From Ustilago trichophora (Eukaryota; Basidiomycota; Ustilaginomycetes; Ustilaginales; Ustilaginaceae): DNA of 64,000 bases. Positions 55,601-64,000 of this stretch are shown piece by piece. The notes below the pieces were generated by a model. It worked only from the letters and a program-made list of their open reading frames with translations, was not told the origin of the DNA and did no database searches. The stretch spans positions 806,001 through 870,000 of the forward strand of contig OOIN01000017.1 in the NCBI GenBank assembly GCA_900323505.1, in the 5' to 3' direction. Position numbers and translations under genes: made by a program. How positions within the stretch are numbered: position 1 is the stretch's first letter; every line of letters begins with the position of its first letter.

Positions 55601-58600
55601 TGGCTGGCGAGGAATTCGAGACGCTTGATCGATCGCCTGCGAAAGTGAGAACGACTCCCGATTCCGATGCCCGATGGAACTTCCATTGAGCTCGAGCAAG
55701 CTGGGAAGACCGTTCAACGACCCATTGCGGCTATGCAGAGGAGGCGAGGTGGGTCGATGGCTGGTCGTAACATCGTACATGACAGCTCGGGGTGAAAGAG
55801 GCGGATCGTGCGAGATGTTGCTAGACGGACTCCTGTGAAGCTGCGCGTCGTGATTCGTGTCGATCAACTTGCCAGTCGAGCCGCCGGCAAAGGCGAGACC
55901 CTCACCTGTCTGAACGCTTGGAGCAGGCTTGCTCCACTCTGAGCCTGTACCGACCACGACATTGGGAGACGCAAGACCCTTTGACTTGGCCTCTGCAAAC
56001 TTTCGCTGCTGAAGATTGTCGTCAGCCTCAATGCGTGGAAGAGGCGGTATGACTTCGCGACCGTTGGCCGTCTGGATCAGGCGGTCTTGGAAGTCAGCAA
56101 TCTGGTCAAAGGTGATGCCAGTGCCGGCGAGACGCTGCTCAGCGATGCTAGGTGGGAAGTTGGACACGGGTCGCTCGGAATGCGGCTCTGATGCTGATGC
56201 CATCCTCGCCCACAAATCCTCGTCTTCATTTGGATCCGCTGAAACATCTTCAGCAGAAGCCCGAAGGCTGGTGGCATCCGCAGCTTTGATTCCGTAGATA
56301 GCTCGCCATCGTTCCGCCTGTTCTGGATCGGATGGTGCATTTGGCATGAGCCCATTATCGTTGATCGCGGGCTGGGCAGGGACCGTCTGCGATGGCTGCG
56401 AAGCGACGACACCAGGCACAGGCGCAGGTCTCGGAGCATACATGGAGGGCGAGAAGCCGTCCTCGGTCGTCGAGATACGCGACGACTGCATCTGTGGCAG
56501 CTGTTTTGCGTTGGTCAGGGAAGCATTTCGCTGGTGGAGGCTCAAGCTAGTGGTGCCAGTCTCTGGAGAGCTGGTAGCTGCTGCACGGTCGCTGCCCGAC
56601 GTGAAGGCGGCGAAGCTCGGCACTTGAGGAGAAGCAACGCTCTGACCGGTGGAAGCAGAGTTACGCATGCTCTGGACATTTCTGAGCGCGTTCGAAGCGT
56701 CCATGACCGAGGTCTGCATTGGCTGTGGGCTCAGGTTGGGCTGATTTGCCATCGAGTGCAGCGCTGCGGCAGCAGCAGGCGAGATGGCTGACGGCGGCTT
56801 GAATCCGGATGCGTAGTCATGCATCGAAGCGTTGGAAGAGGGAGGAGGAAAGTAGTTGGGCGAACGAGCGCTACGACTGAGCACGGGAGGAGGGCTCATA
56901 GCACCAGACGACCTTCGCGAGGCCAGTCCACCGAGAAGGCTACCTTCAGAGGAGCCGGTGGTGGATCGAGCATGTTGCCTGTAGTTGCGTCGCACACTGG
57001 AGAGCGAGGGCTGCTCTCGAAGGCTAGGATGAGGCGCCATGGATCTAGCGAGTGCAAGCTTGTCGGCCGACGACTTGCGGCTGTGTGTGCCCTGATACGC
57101 AGCAGATGGCCCGGTGAGGCTGGACCTCATGGAGCCGGCGCTGACAACGGAATCACCACGCGACAAGGTCGATCGAGCAGGACTGGCGAAATGCGTGCTG
57201 ATGTTCATATCCGGAGTGCGATCTGGGCGTGAAGGTGGATTCTGGCTGTCGGCAAATACTAACGGACGCGGAGCTTCATCGTGCGGGCGCTGATTTGCGG
57301 CAGCGATTAATGCGTTGGTGTCTGTCACTGGAGCCTCTGAGTTCGCTGCTGGCTCTTTGCGCTCGAGCTCGAGCTCGTGGCCCTCGATAGTGGATGCTGT
57401 GGACACAATGCGAGAGGCCTGTGGGGGCACCTCTGTTGCTGTGGCAGTCGAGCTTCGATCCGAAGGGCGTGTGTGCGTCGAGTCGGCCAAAGAATGGCCC
57501 GAGACAGAGAGATGCTGAGAGGGCGCGACCCCAAGCAGGGAGGAAGAGCCGGATGGAGATGCCTCAGCGCCACTACCGCCGTCTCGAACGGTCAGCGCAC
57601 TGTCTGACGTGACCAGCGATGGAAGTTGGGTGGCCGTCTGGGACTGAGGCAGTTCGGGGACAAAGTCGGGATGTGCTCCTGGCAGCGAACCAGGTAGTGT
57701 GTCGGGAGGAAGCAGAGCAAGTCGACCTTCCTCGATATGGACGGCATCCAGGGTGGGCTGTGGGCCGGTGATTGTTAGATCCGCAGTCTCGTCACCGTCA
57801 TCCTCGGCCTCTTTGGCTTCAGATCCCTGCGTTTCGGCGCTCGAGGCTGCGTTGTCGGAATCGACTTGTCTCGCATCGGCTGCACGTACATGCGACACGG
57901 CAGAAGCGAACGAGTTGGCATCGCTGTCAACTGACGACCTCTGCGGATTAGGATAGGAATCGGTGAAAGACCTAGCGCCAACCTTTCCCGGCGAGGAGCC
58001 GCGCTCAGAGGCAATGAGGCCAAAGACCTCGTCGAGGGCGGTGCTGACACGTTTGAAAGCCTCGGGAGAGAGGGTGGTGAGCAGGTTCGAGTCTTGCGAG
58101 GATCGAGTGTGCGATACGTTGTTAAGGCCTGGGACGTCCAGGAGAGTCCTTGTGTTGGCTTGCTCGTGATCCTGCTGCGTCGCCGAGCGTGGCCTAGAAG
58201 TCTCGGTGTCTTCTGCCGCAACAAATCCGCCTGGCATCGGTGGCTCTTCAAGGTGACTTGACGCCAGACGAGAGGTGCTGTCGCGTGAGAGCGGGTGTGA
58301 GTCCGTCGTCATAGCTGTGGGAGTGACATCCTGAGACGACTCGAGGACTAGATCCGATTTGTGAGAGGGTCGCGTGTCGTCTGTCTTTGAATTGTTTCTC
58401 TCGCTCTTTGCTTTGCGGAAGTAAGCCTGGTCTCGTTCGGCACTTCTGCCGGTGAAGAGGCTACCGCCGGTGCGTTTTGTGGGAGACCAGGCAGACGAGG
58501 CAGCATCGCCGGAAGCATGACCGTGACTGGATGAAAGGTCGCCTAGGGTCTCGGCGAGACTGGAAAGCTTGTTGGCATTGCTGGTGGGCGTGGGTCCCCA

Positions 58601-59185
58601 AGAACCAAAACCATCTGTACCGGCAGCATATCCGTTGCGCCAAGAGTCGACGGCAGCAGCGGTGGCGCTCTGCTCAAGGTCAAAGTCGCGCCCCTCTGCA
58701 CGAGCTTGTGCTTTGAGCTGTTCGATGATCTCGTTCTCCTCATCCTCTGTGAGAAAGTGAATGTGGTTGGCCATGCCGGAACCGATGGCGATGTTGGCAG
58801 CTCTTGCACGGGCACGTTGAGCGCGAAGGTGGGCACGCATTGCGTCAGGAGAGACGAGAGAGCCATCAGGTGCACGGAGGAGGGTGAATCTGCGGGTGAG
58901 ATGGGGCATGATGAGCGATTGGCGGTAATCGGAGGCTGGTGGGAGGACGTGGTCCAAGCTCTGTCGTTGGGATGCGGCTGCTGCTGCAGCTGTGGCCTGC
59001 TTTTGACGTTCATGGCACGAGGTCCGCGGTGCGGCTGGTGCGGATGAGATGAAGATGCCAGGACGAGGAGGAAGCTTGGAGGTGGATGGGAAGCTCGAGT
59101 AGTCGGTAGGCGGTGGGCTGGAAGGATAGGCGTGCGCGGCGGCTGCAGCTTTCCTCTGTTGGCGCTTTTTGAACGGGTTGATCAT
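52646..59185 (-). CDS. 2179-aa largely disordered protein, function unknown
   Basis: Single exon. I do not recognise a known enzyme domain. The first 165 residues are the most protein-like: a basic start (MINPFKKRQQRK), poly-Ala and Pro runs, then LIMPHLTRRFTLLRAPDGSL and an Arg/Ala helix (RAHLRAQRARARAANI) ending in an acidic segment (FLTEDEENEIIEQLKAQARA). This block looks like one conserved in other fungi, but I cannot name it. Nearly all the rest is Ser/Pro/Thr/Gln-rich, with many SP/TP and RRSS-type sites, a poly-Gln run near residue 1523 and basic patches such as KRGKN. Small ordered islands appear near the C-terminus (RHIEVTERADGSVVWQVIAG; EIYTLLNQQALLGRG). A cortical or signalling scaffold under phosphorylation control is a guess only. 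Confidence 0.75.
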   Translation of the reverse strand: MINPFKKRQQRKAAAAAHAYPSSPPPTDYSSFPSTSKLPPRPGIFISSAPAAPRTSCHERQKQATAAAAAASQRQSLDHVLPPASDYRQSLIMPHLTRRFTLLRAPDGSLVSPDAMRAHLRAQRARARAANIAIGSGMANHIHFLTEDEENEIIEQLKAQARAEGRDFDLEQSATAAAVDSWRNGYAAGTDGFGSWGPTPTSNANKLSSLAETLGDLSSSHGHASGDAASSAWSPTKRTGGSLFTGRSAERDQAYFRKAKSERNNSKTDDTRPSHKSDLVLESSQDVTPTAMTTDSHPLSRDSTSRLASSHLEEPPMPGGFVAAEDTETSRPRSATQQDHEQANTRTLLDVPGLNNVSHTRSSQDSNLLTTLSPEAFKRVSTALDEVFGLIASERGSSPGKVGARSFTDSYPNPQRSSVDSDANSFASAVSHVRAADARQVDSDNAASSAETQGSEAKEAEDDGDETADLTITGPQPTLDAVHIEEGRLALLPPDTLPGSLPGAHPDFVPELPQSQTATQLPSLVTSDSALTVRDGGSGAEASPSGSSSLLGVAPSQHLSVSGHSLADSTHTRPSDRSSTATATEVPPQASRIVSTASTIEGHELELERKEPAANSEAPVTDTNALIAAANQRPHDEAPRPLVFADSQNPPSRPDRTPDMNISTHFASPARSTLSRGDSVVSAGSMRSSLTGPSAAYQGTHSRKSSADKLALARSMAPHPSLREQPSLSSVRRNYRQHARSTTGSSEGSLLGGLASRRSSGAMSPPPVLSRSARSPNYFPPPSSNASMHDYASGFKPPSAISPAAAAALHSMANQPNLSPQPMQTSVMDASNALRNVQSMRNSASTGQSVASPQVPSFAAFTSGSDRAAATSSPETGTTSLSLHQRNASLTNAKQLPQMQSSRISTTEDGFSPSMYAPRPAPVPGVVASQPSQTVPAQPAINDNGLMPNAPSDPEQAERWRAIYGIKAADATSLRASAEDVSADPNEDEDLWARMASASEPHSERPVSNFPPSIAEQRLAGTGITFDQIADFQDRLIQTANGREVIPPLPRIEADDNLQQRKFAEAKSKGLASPNVVVGTGSEWSKPAPSVQTGEGLAFAGGSTGKLIDTNHDAQLHRSPSSNISHDPPLSPRAVMYDVTTSHRPTSPPLHSRNGSLNGLPSLLELNGSSIGHRNRESFSLSQAIDQASRIPRQPPFGSSSIAEDPDSPADQDQFAIADPVQEHPFNVGYTSPSLRSGNGFTFPRKTSEHDIGHSPRSPVQNLPEDVWNRYGPQQGAMTPDHFAAANPGSPFVYPGSDPTRLLDDIAAQTSAATRALKGTDDGSVPTPPFRTKSISRKKSFKKVSKQISSPQLISTTQKLDHATQIPSSLDTPASAKGSKRSNRSPGWGSIGNMGIDSVRGHSKASPSGASQSGSVSKGSGYFHRRRSSSFGHEASPNESFGVDAPSVATGQGNGSGDRTHPNHPYMNGGANGGSLSRLFSKIKRGKNADQGFGGATIEPFPAELSANARGAAESISQQQQQQQQHFSQPAPPMSPQTPVLPQVERATPWTLPRMPSNVSSDRDSSIRSPTSPVYTLPIDSTSMPRNKGKKKRTPIVLKRESEVIMPGDPGYIPTAIIGRSPEERAAQEHGSGLVTVAAADESIAPQEVSTDTMLEHHAERMDYSRNEGATLAPVAAVAVAEENDESVTPRPASPPSAEVGEEGDMTLDGPDPTLPADAAAEAILAKSPSAAAAALAEPTPTPINNSISTSTKANARKSLRDTIVRRTIIIPAGVDFSDPHRRSLFASSRKSRRFVAAEDEPIPTATSSHESPAVADNASLSFDNANGTTEVEAEREGEGVMSTLSSRQTLHPAAVGDKSNRASRVESSYAGSLYDMYIGTTGEGIEFGSPSSDARKSVLPNTRTEPRRHIEVTERADGSVVWQVIAGLADRESVYSDFNPRHTRTFSETSNPEFAEGGEEDGGGGLFRTPAGLTDDDSRSFFTRPRNGGVHRKSFSFDKGEPPLPDLPSSLARAHAQNEVQQDVFELANPPPTHSSDPQDELQEPNDAADKMASPTRIVYHNDAQLASLLNVLARGKDSAKFEFQIAPAAHSLDANLAPNHGDLTSGIGEKEAALGVGMASEGRPLSSWSKEMVLDADDIESHRSRVEAEIYTLLNQQALLGRGVNTAAANVGEGDTH

Positions 59186-59744
59186 GATGGACACCGTTCA
59201 GCGTAGAGTCCTGGCGGAAATAAGGAAGCAAGAAGAGAAAATGCGAGCGGTCGGCAGGCCAAGGAGCAACGAAGTGAAACACGTCACGAACAGTCGAGAG
59301 TTTGCATTTGGGGCCGAGAAGAAGCGTAAAGGGAGAGTGTGTGTGGATGGAACAAGGTGAGGTACCTTTTGTCGGATAGCTCAAGGTCGTACAAGCTGAC
59401 CGATTGTGTGATCAAGAAACTGGTACCTGGAGTTGGAGTGAATCTTGTGGTTTAGGCTCTGGTCGAAGCACTCTAGACACGATTCATGCGGATGGATGCT
59501 GCGGTGTTGTACACTTTGTCGCGGCGCTGTAGGGTCCACTAGGAGGTTGCAGGATCCGCTGCAGATGCTTGTTATCGACGGCGAATGTTGTTGGGAGAGT
59601 AGTAAGGAGAAGATGAAAGATGGCCGAAGCGTTGTCGGACAAGTGGATGGAAAGAATGTGCTACGAGCTCATGCGAAGAGCCGGTTGCAAGCGGCTCTGT
59701 TTCTTTCTCTTCCACCTCTCGCTCAACTTTGTGAAATTGCAACC

Positions 59745-59772
59745 CAGCACAGCACAGCACAGCACAGCACAG
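59745..59772. repeat. (AGCAC)n microsatellite
   Basis: Five to six pentamer copies in tandem, in non-coding DNA. Confidence 0.85.
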
Positions 59773-60340
59773 CGGTGACAGAAACACACGGGGCAACCAC
59801 TTTTCGTCCAAAAATCATAAGAAGAGTACGGCAAATGAGCCTAAAAAAAATGAAGCCAACCAATTCTTAGCCGACTCGTATGCGACAAAAAGAAATAAAG
59901 ATTCGAAAAAAGGGCCACTTTTCCACAAGCCAACCCCCTCAAAATGGTAGGAGGGGAGACAAAAAAGCGGCACAAAAACGAGGCAACAAAAATGCGCGAC
60001 GAACAGAGAGACACGCCGCAAAAAAGACTTGTTTGATACTGAATCTAGAACCAGACATCTTCTGCCAACAACCTAACAAGCACGTGCCAACCCAAGCAGC
60101 CAGCAAGCTAGCCGTCTTCGTATGCCGACACTACACCTTCTCATTTGCCACCAACACTGAATACAATGGCCACAGCGAGACAAGATGATGGTTCGATACG
60201 GGTTTACGATTGTTGGCGGTCCACTCTCCCGCATGAGCAAGAAGGGTTCACCAGGTTGCAGCTGCTTCCCCGACCATCGAGCAGAGACGCCAATTTTCTA
60301 TTCCGATTCCGAGGATCGGGCTCGGCTCGAAAAAACAATC

Positions 60341-60374
60341 TAGAGATCTGAGAGTAATAGAGATCTCAGAGTAA
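60341..60374. repeat. 17-bp tandem duplication
   Basis: Two copies of TAGAGATCTSAGAGTAA, differing at one base, in non-coding DNA. Confidence 0.75.
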
Positions 60375-62006
60375 TCTATGTCAAATCGCCGATTTTCACC
60401 GACATGCCCAGATTTAGGATAAAAGCAAGCCGCGATTCAGGCTGAAGGTTGATATGGCGCTCGTGTCTGTCAAACAGCGCTGTCTGCCATGCATGCATAC
60501 ACCCAGGTTGCGGAAAGCTTGTCGACACTCTCGGCATCCTTCAACCTGTCCGATGGGCTTGTATCGCAAACACTACCCAACTTGTGCTTGCTCCTATGTA
60601 TGTTGGTGTGGCGCGTCTACACTGTAATGCACTGCGCTGCTCGTCTTGGTCTCGCACATTGCTCTCATGCACCCTTGACCGTCTGTATATTGAGTCTTGT
60701 CTCCATCCACCACGCTGCTGCTTCTCGATGACCTACTCCAGATCGATTCTTGAACTCTGAATCAGTTACAACCTAAATATGGCAATAAAGTTGTCCGAAT
60801 CACGCAGCTTGACAGGCCTTAACTGAGACCAGGGTCTGATCAGAGACATCGTGTCCGCCGACAGAAACATGATAAGGCCGAGTGCATCTAGTATCTGTTT
60901 CATGTCCGTCCATGTTCGGTACAGGGAAGGATGGTCATGAGAGAAAGCCCAAAAAGAAGTGGCTATCTCTGCTTAGTGAATTAAGCAAGCCGGGTGTAGA
61001 ATATGATCCGTCTGAACGCTGGTCGGGACAAGACCGGGTGACGCAAACAAGTCTGCACGGCGTCTGCTTGCTGCAGTCCAGCTGACAAGCATTCGCCTGA
61101 TGATATCCGCTAGTGTGCATGATACATGTGTACAAGATCTGTGGGTCTTCAGCACCGTCCAGCTGGTCCGTCGGTCAACGTGTATTTCGTGTGGACAATC
61201 ACGGCCGGACGAGGCACTATCGTTGGACCTAGTCCGTTGCAAGGCTTTCGTTTGTGACTTGGCGCGCTGACCCACATGCTCGGTTCTGCCGGAAGCCTTG
61301 TGTCAGTGCTCTTTGTCAGTGCTTTTCGGCGCTGTGTTACAAGCTCCGGTATACCAAAACGAAGGTTGAATAACATATCTACCCTCTATTTCTCGTCTCC
61401 TTACCGCTGCTTTGGCGCCCAGTCCGTCCTCGTCCGTCAATCCAAGCCATCTAGAACGGGCTCCGGTGCCGTCCCGGTGTTTGACCTTGCGATTCTTTCC
61501 AGACCACCAGCTTGAGCCAGCTGAGGCCAAAAGATACTTAAGACCAGCCAGTCTCGCTACCCCCCTCCCCCTTCTCTTTCCTTTCTTTCCTCAGCCTCGT
61601 CTCAGTCTCTTTGCTTTCCCTTGCCTTTGCGTTCGCTTCTCCAGCTCCTCGTTCCCGTTCTCAACCCAACTTCATACTATCTTTTCACTTGTGTACCCTG
61701 GCGGTCACATCTCCCTTCCTCATCAGCAGACAAACATCCTTCCCCCTTTTCTCTTTCTCACATTCTTTACCGTTTCTCTGCTCCTTTCCAACTACTCCGG
61801 CGTCACCAGCTTTCTTCCCCCATCGTTCATTCAGCTAAAGCCTTCCTGCGGAAGACTCATCTTTTTGAATAATCTACAAGCTCTGATCTCTTCTAGCTAG
61901 CCTAGTCCAGTTCGAGTTTTCCCCCCTAAATCTCTCCTCGCCGATTCCGTCACTCTACCGTCTACAAACCACCCTCTCCGGCTAAAACCACCTAAATCAT
62001 ACAGCT

Positions 62007-64000
62007 ATGTACTTCACTCAGGCTCTCACTGTTGCCCTCTCCCTCTCGGCTGCTGCCGTTACGGCCGCCCCTGCTCCTATCGTGCGGGGTAGCCAAGGTG
62101 GAGACACCTCCAAGCTCATGCTTCGCTCCGTTCACGAGAGCCAGATCGCCGCTCGCAGCGTCGGCATCAACGATGCTGTCAGCTCCAAGCCACTTCAGGC
62201 TCGTGGCCTTGACTCGGTCACCCACTTGCGCAGGGCAATCGATCTGCGCTTCGGTGATGTTGATCCTCAGGCCCGCGACCTGGCTATGGTCACCGAGCTT
62301 CACCGACGAGGCCTCCTCGACCAGCTCGTGGCTGCTCTCCGCGACCTGATCATCACCTTGCTCGGCAAGGGCGGTGGTATGAGTCGCCGACAGTCCAACA
62401 CCGAGCAGCTCGAACAGGCGATTCACCAAGTCACCTGCATTCTCGATGCGCTCTTTGGAAACACCGACGAGTCGTGCTCGGACGTGCTTGGTGGATCTTC
62501 CAACTCGACCACCAATGCTACCAGCACGGCGGCTAACAGGACAATGTCACCGCTCGAGAAGAAGCTGTCCGCCCTCGGCGCTGAGCTGAGGAACGGTACC
62601 AGCATCACTCAGGTAGTCGACGGGCTTATGGCTCACAACGGTACCGCTGCCGCTGCTACCAGCAAGAAGGCGGACAAGAAGAAGGGTGACAAGGGCGAGA
62701 AGGGCAAGCATCTTCCCGCCAAGAACGCCACTTCTACCGCCGACGCCACTACCGCCTCCTCAATGACTGGAGCCACCACCACGGTGGCTCAGAAGGAGAA
62801 GCGATCCTTCGAGCTGCTCGAGGCTCGCCAGAACTCTGGCCTCGAGGGCCTTCTGGTGGCACTCCGCGACGTCGTTGACACTATTCTCAACACGTTGCTG
62901 CCCATGGCCTCGCGAGGCGAGAGTGAAGACACCTCTGCCTCTTCCACCTCGTCGGCCAGATGGCCCCCTCAGGACTGCCCTCCCCCCACCCCCAACGATG
63001 GTATGTACCGCCCAGGTTGCCCAGGCTACGGCCGCCGTGATCTGGCAGTCCGAAGGAGTATGCAGGCGCTCGGCGAGCGTGATGCTAACATTCTTCAGAC
63101 CGTCATGCCCATGATTGAGATGCTGCTCCAGCAGCTTCCGTCACTCATCCAGTCGATGGCCTCCTCGCCCTCCTCGCCCTCCTCGACCGCAGCCGGCGCT
63201 GCTGCCACGGCCACATCGGTCACGGGCTCTGCCAAGAACGCCTCGCCCACCAGCATGGTGGATGCCGCCTTTGCGCAGATCATCTCTGCGCTCGGCTCCG
63301 GCAGCAACAACAGCCCTTCGTCCAGCGGCAGCAAGACTGCCAGCTCGGCTGCTTCTGCTGCCAAAGCAGAGGCCACTGGTGCGTCTGATGGTGCCAATGG
63401 CGCCAGCTCTGCCGCGCGTAGTGCTGCCAACCTTAGCCAGAACTTTGGGCGCGACTTGCTCGACGGAGATGGTATGAACCTCGGCAAGCGACAAGCCGAC
63501 ACCACTACCGGCGATGGCATTAGCAACGACAATTGCGATGCCAGTGGCAATACGGGCGGTATTAACGTCAGTCTGCTCAACAACCTTCTCAATGGGCTGC
63601 TGAGTGGCTTCTCGCGCCGCAGTGTGGATGATGTGCCGCTCGAATTCTTCAAGAGGCAGACCGACGGTACCGATGGAGACAACTCGATTGGTAGTGGCAA
63701 TTGCAGTGCGAGCAACAACACGGGAGGTGTCAACCTCAGCCTCCTGGACAACTTGCTCAATGGTCTTCTTTCGGGATTCAGTCGTAGAGACGTCGGCGCA
63801 GACGGAATGGTGTCGGTAGAGGCGTTGCAGCGCGACGTTGCCGATGAGCCTCTGGCTGCTCGATCGGCTCCTGAATCGATCCTCCAGGTTCGTGCAGACT
63901 TTGCACCCGTCTGGAGTGAGATCAAGAAGATTGGTAACGAGCACTTCCACGTCGCACGCGATCTCACCCACACTGACGATGAATCGACCTCTGCCACCAA
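62007..64000 (+). CDS. Secreted Kex2-site-rich repeat precursor, 3' end outside window
   Basis: The frame opens at ATG 62007 and stays open to the edge (664 codons plus two bases). A signal peptide is clear (MYFTQALTVALSLSAAAVTA, cleavage near residue 20). Dibasic Kex2-type sites are frequent: RR 100-101, RR 127-128, KR 265-266, KR 494-495, RR 537-538, KR 549-550, RR 593-594. Residues 496-538 and 551-594 are two copies of a 43-44-aa unit sharing one Cys, NTGG[IV]N, SLL[ND]NLLNGLLSGFSRR. Other segments between basic sites are short amphipathic helices (LLDQLVAALRDLIITLL; GLEGLLVALRDVVDTILNTL; MIEMLLQQLPSLIQSM). N-glycosylation sequons are common. This matches the plan of fungal Kex2-processed repeat proteins (as in Ustilago Rep1), but sequence likeness to any named one was not seen. 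It may act at the cell surface or as secreted peptides. Confidence 0.85.
   Translation, partial: MYFTQALTVALSLSAAAVTAAPAPIVRGSQGGDTSKLMLRSVHESQIAARSVGINDAVSSKPLQARGLDSVTHLRRAIDLRFGDVDPQARDLAMVTELHRRGLLDQLVAALRDLIITLLGKGGGMSRRQSNTEQLEQAIHQVTCILDALFGNTDESCSDVLGGSSNSTTNATSTAANRTMSPLEKKLSALGAELRNGTSITQVVDGLMAHNGTAAAATSKKADKKKGDKGEKGKHLPAKNATSTADATTASSMTGATTTVAQKEKRSFELLEARQNSGLEGLLVALRDVVDTILNTLLPMASRGESEDTSASSTSSARWPPQDCPPPTPNDGMYRPGCPGYGRRDLAVRRSMQALGERDANILQTVMPMIEMLLQQLPSLIQSMASSPSSPSSTAAGAAATATSVTGSAKNASPTSMVDAAFAQIISALGSGSNNSPSSSGSKTASSAASAAKAEATGASDGANGASSAARSAANLSQNFGRDLLDGDGMNLGKRQADTTTGDGISNDNCDASGNTGGINVSLLNNLLNGLLSGFSRRSVDDVPLEFFKRQTDGTDGDNSIGSGNCSASNNTGGVNLSLLDNLLNGLLSGFSRRDVGADGMVSVEALQRDVADEPLAARSAPESILQVRADFAPVWSEIKKIGNEHFHVARDLTHTDDESTSAT

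Larger units (their letters stand above)
59186..62006. promoter_or_regulatory. 2.8-kb non-coding divergent region
   Basis: Between divergent genes. It contains an (AGCAC)n run at 59745-59772, a 17-bp tandem repeat (TAGAGATCTSAGAGTAA, twice) at 60341-60374, and a long pyrimidine-rich leader at about 61560-62006 before the secreted-protein gene, typical of strongly expressed fungal genes. No gene or tRNA was recognised. Confidence 0.5.

Noticed and set aside
59186..59194. Three-residue extension of the 2179-aa protein
   Set aside because: It begins with GTG; the in-frame ATG at 59185 is the plausible start.
63001..63029. Possible tiny intron (GTATGT...CAG) in the secreted precursor
   Set aside because: At 29 bp it is too short for a fungal spliceosomal intron, and the frame reads through it.
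63095..64000. 301-aa minus-strand frame at the right edge
   Set aside because: Antisense to the secreted precursor, which has a signal peptide and clear repeats.

Overview
The window looks like nuclear DNA of a smut-type basidiomycete (Ustilaginales-like). This is inferred from long, mostly intron-free eukaryotic genes with C-rich third codon positions, short GT..AG introns of about 80-130 bp in a few genes, pyrimidine-rich leaders, and a gene set that is fungal throughout. Nothing bacterial, viral or CRISPR-like was seen.

Layout, left to right. 1-1796 (-): a zinc-cluster transcription factor running off the left edge. 1797-6796: a gene-poor 5 kb. 6797-8231 (-): HEM2, five exons. 8643-9537 (-): RPC31, three exons. 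10507-15267 (+): ATG26 sterol glucosyltransferase. 15504-17318 (-): STI1. 17790-18636 (-): a ZNF830-like zinc-finger gene, two exons. 19119-21812 (+): RNA14. 21969-23366 (-): a DHHC palmitoyltransferase. 24026-28309 (+): cohesin SCC3. 28310-32566: a gene-poor interval holding a 768-bp TIR element with a TA duplication. 32567-34771 (+): a PAS protein related to the white-collar family. 34772-36608: simple repeats and a second, 916-bp TIR element. 36609-38279 (-): trimethyllysine dioxygenase. 38774-39230 (-): a 90-aa three-exon prefoldin-like gene. 39405-39514 (+): intron-containing tRNA-Gln(UUG). 40449-51788 (+): giant FMP27/BLTP2 protein. 52646-59185 (-): a 2179-aa disordered protein of unknown function. 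59186-62006: non-coding. 62007-64000 (+): a secreted, Kex2-site-rich repeat protein running off the right edge.

Most genes are housekeeping and unrelated (haem, Pol III, sterol glycosylation, Hsp90 co-chaperone, mRNA 3' processing, cohesin, carnitine synthesis, lipid transfer), so this is not a gene cluster. The parts least explained are the two different non-autonomous TIR elements, the partial secreted precursor whose repeats are framed by dibasic sites, the giant disordered protein, and a short palindrome (GTACAGTAC / TACTGTAC) that recurs in several intergenic gaps.

Three genes were rebuilt by joining exons by eye (HEM2, RPC31, ZNF830-like), the prefoldin-like gene was found the same way, and the two edge genes are open to the window boundary.
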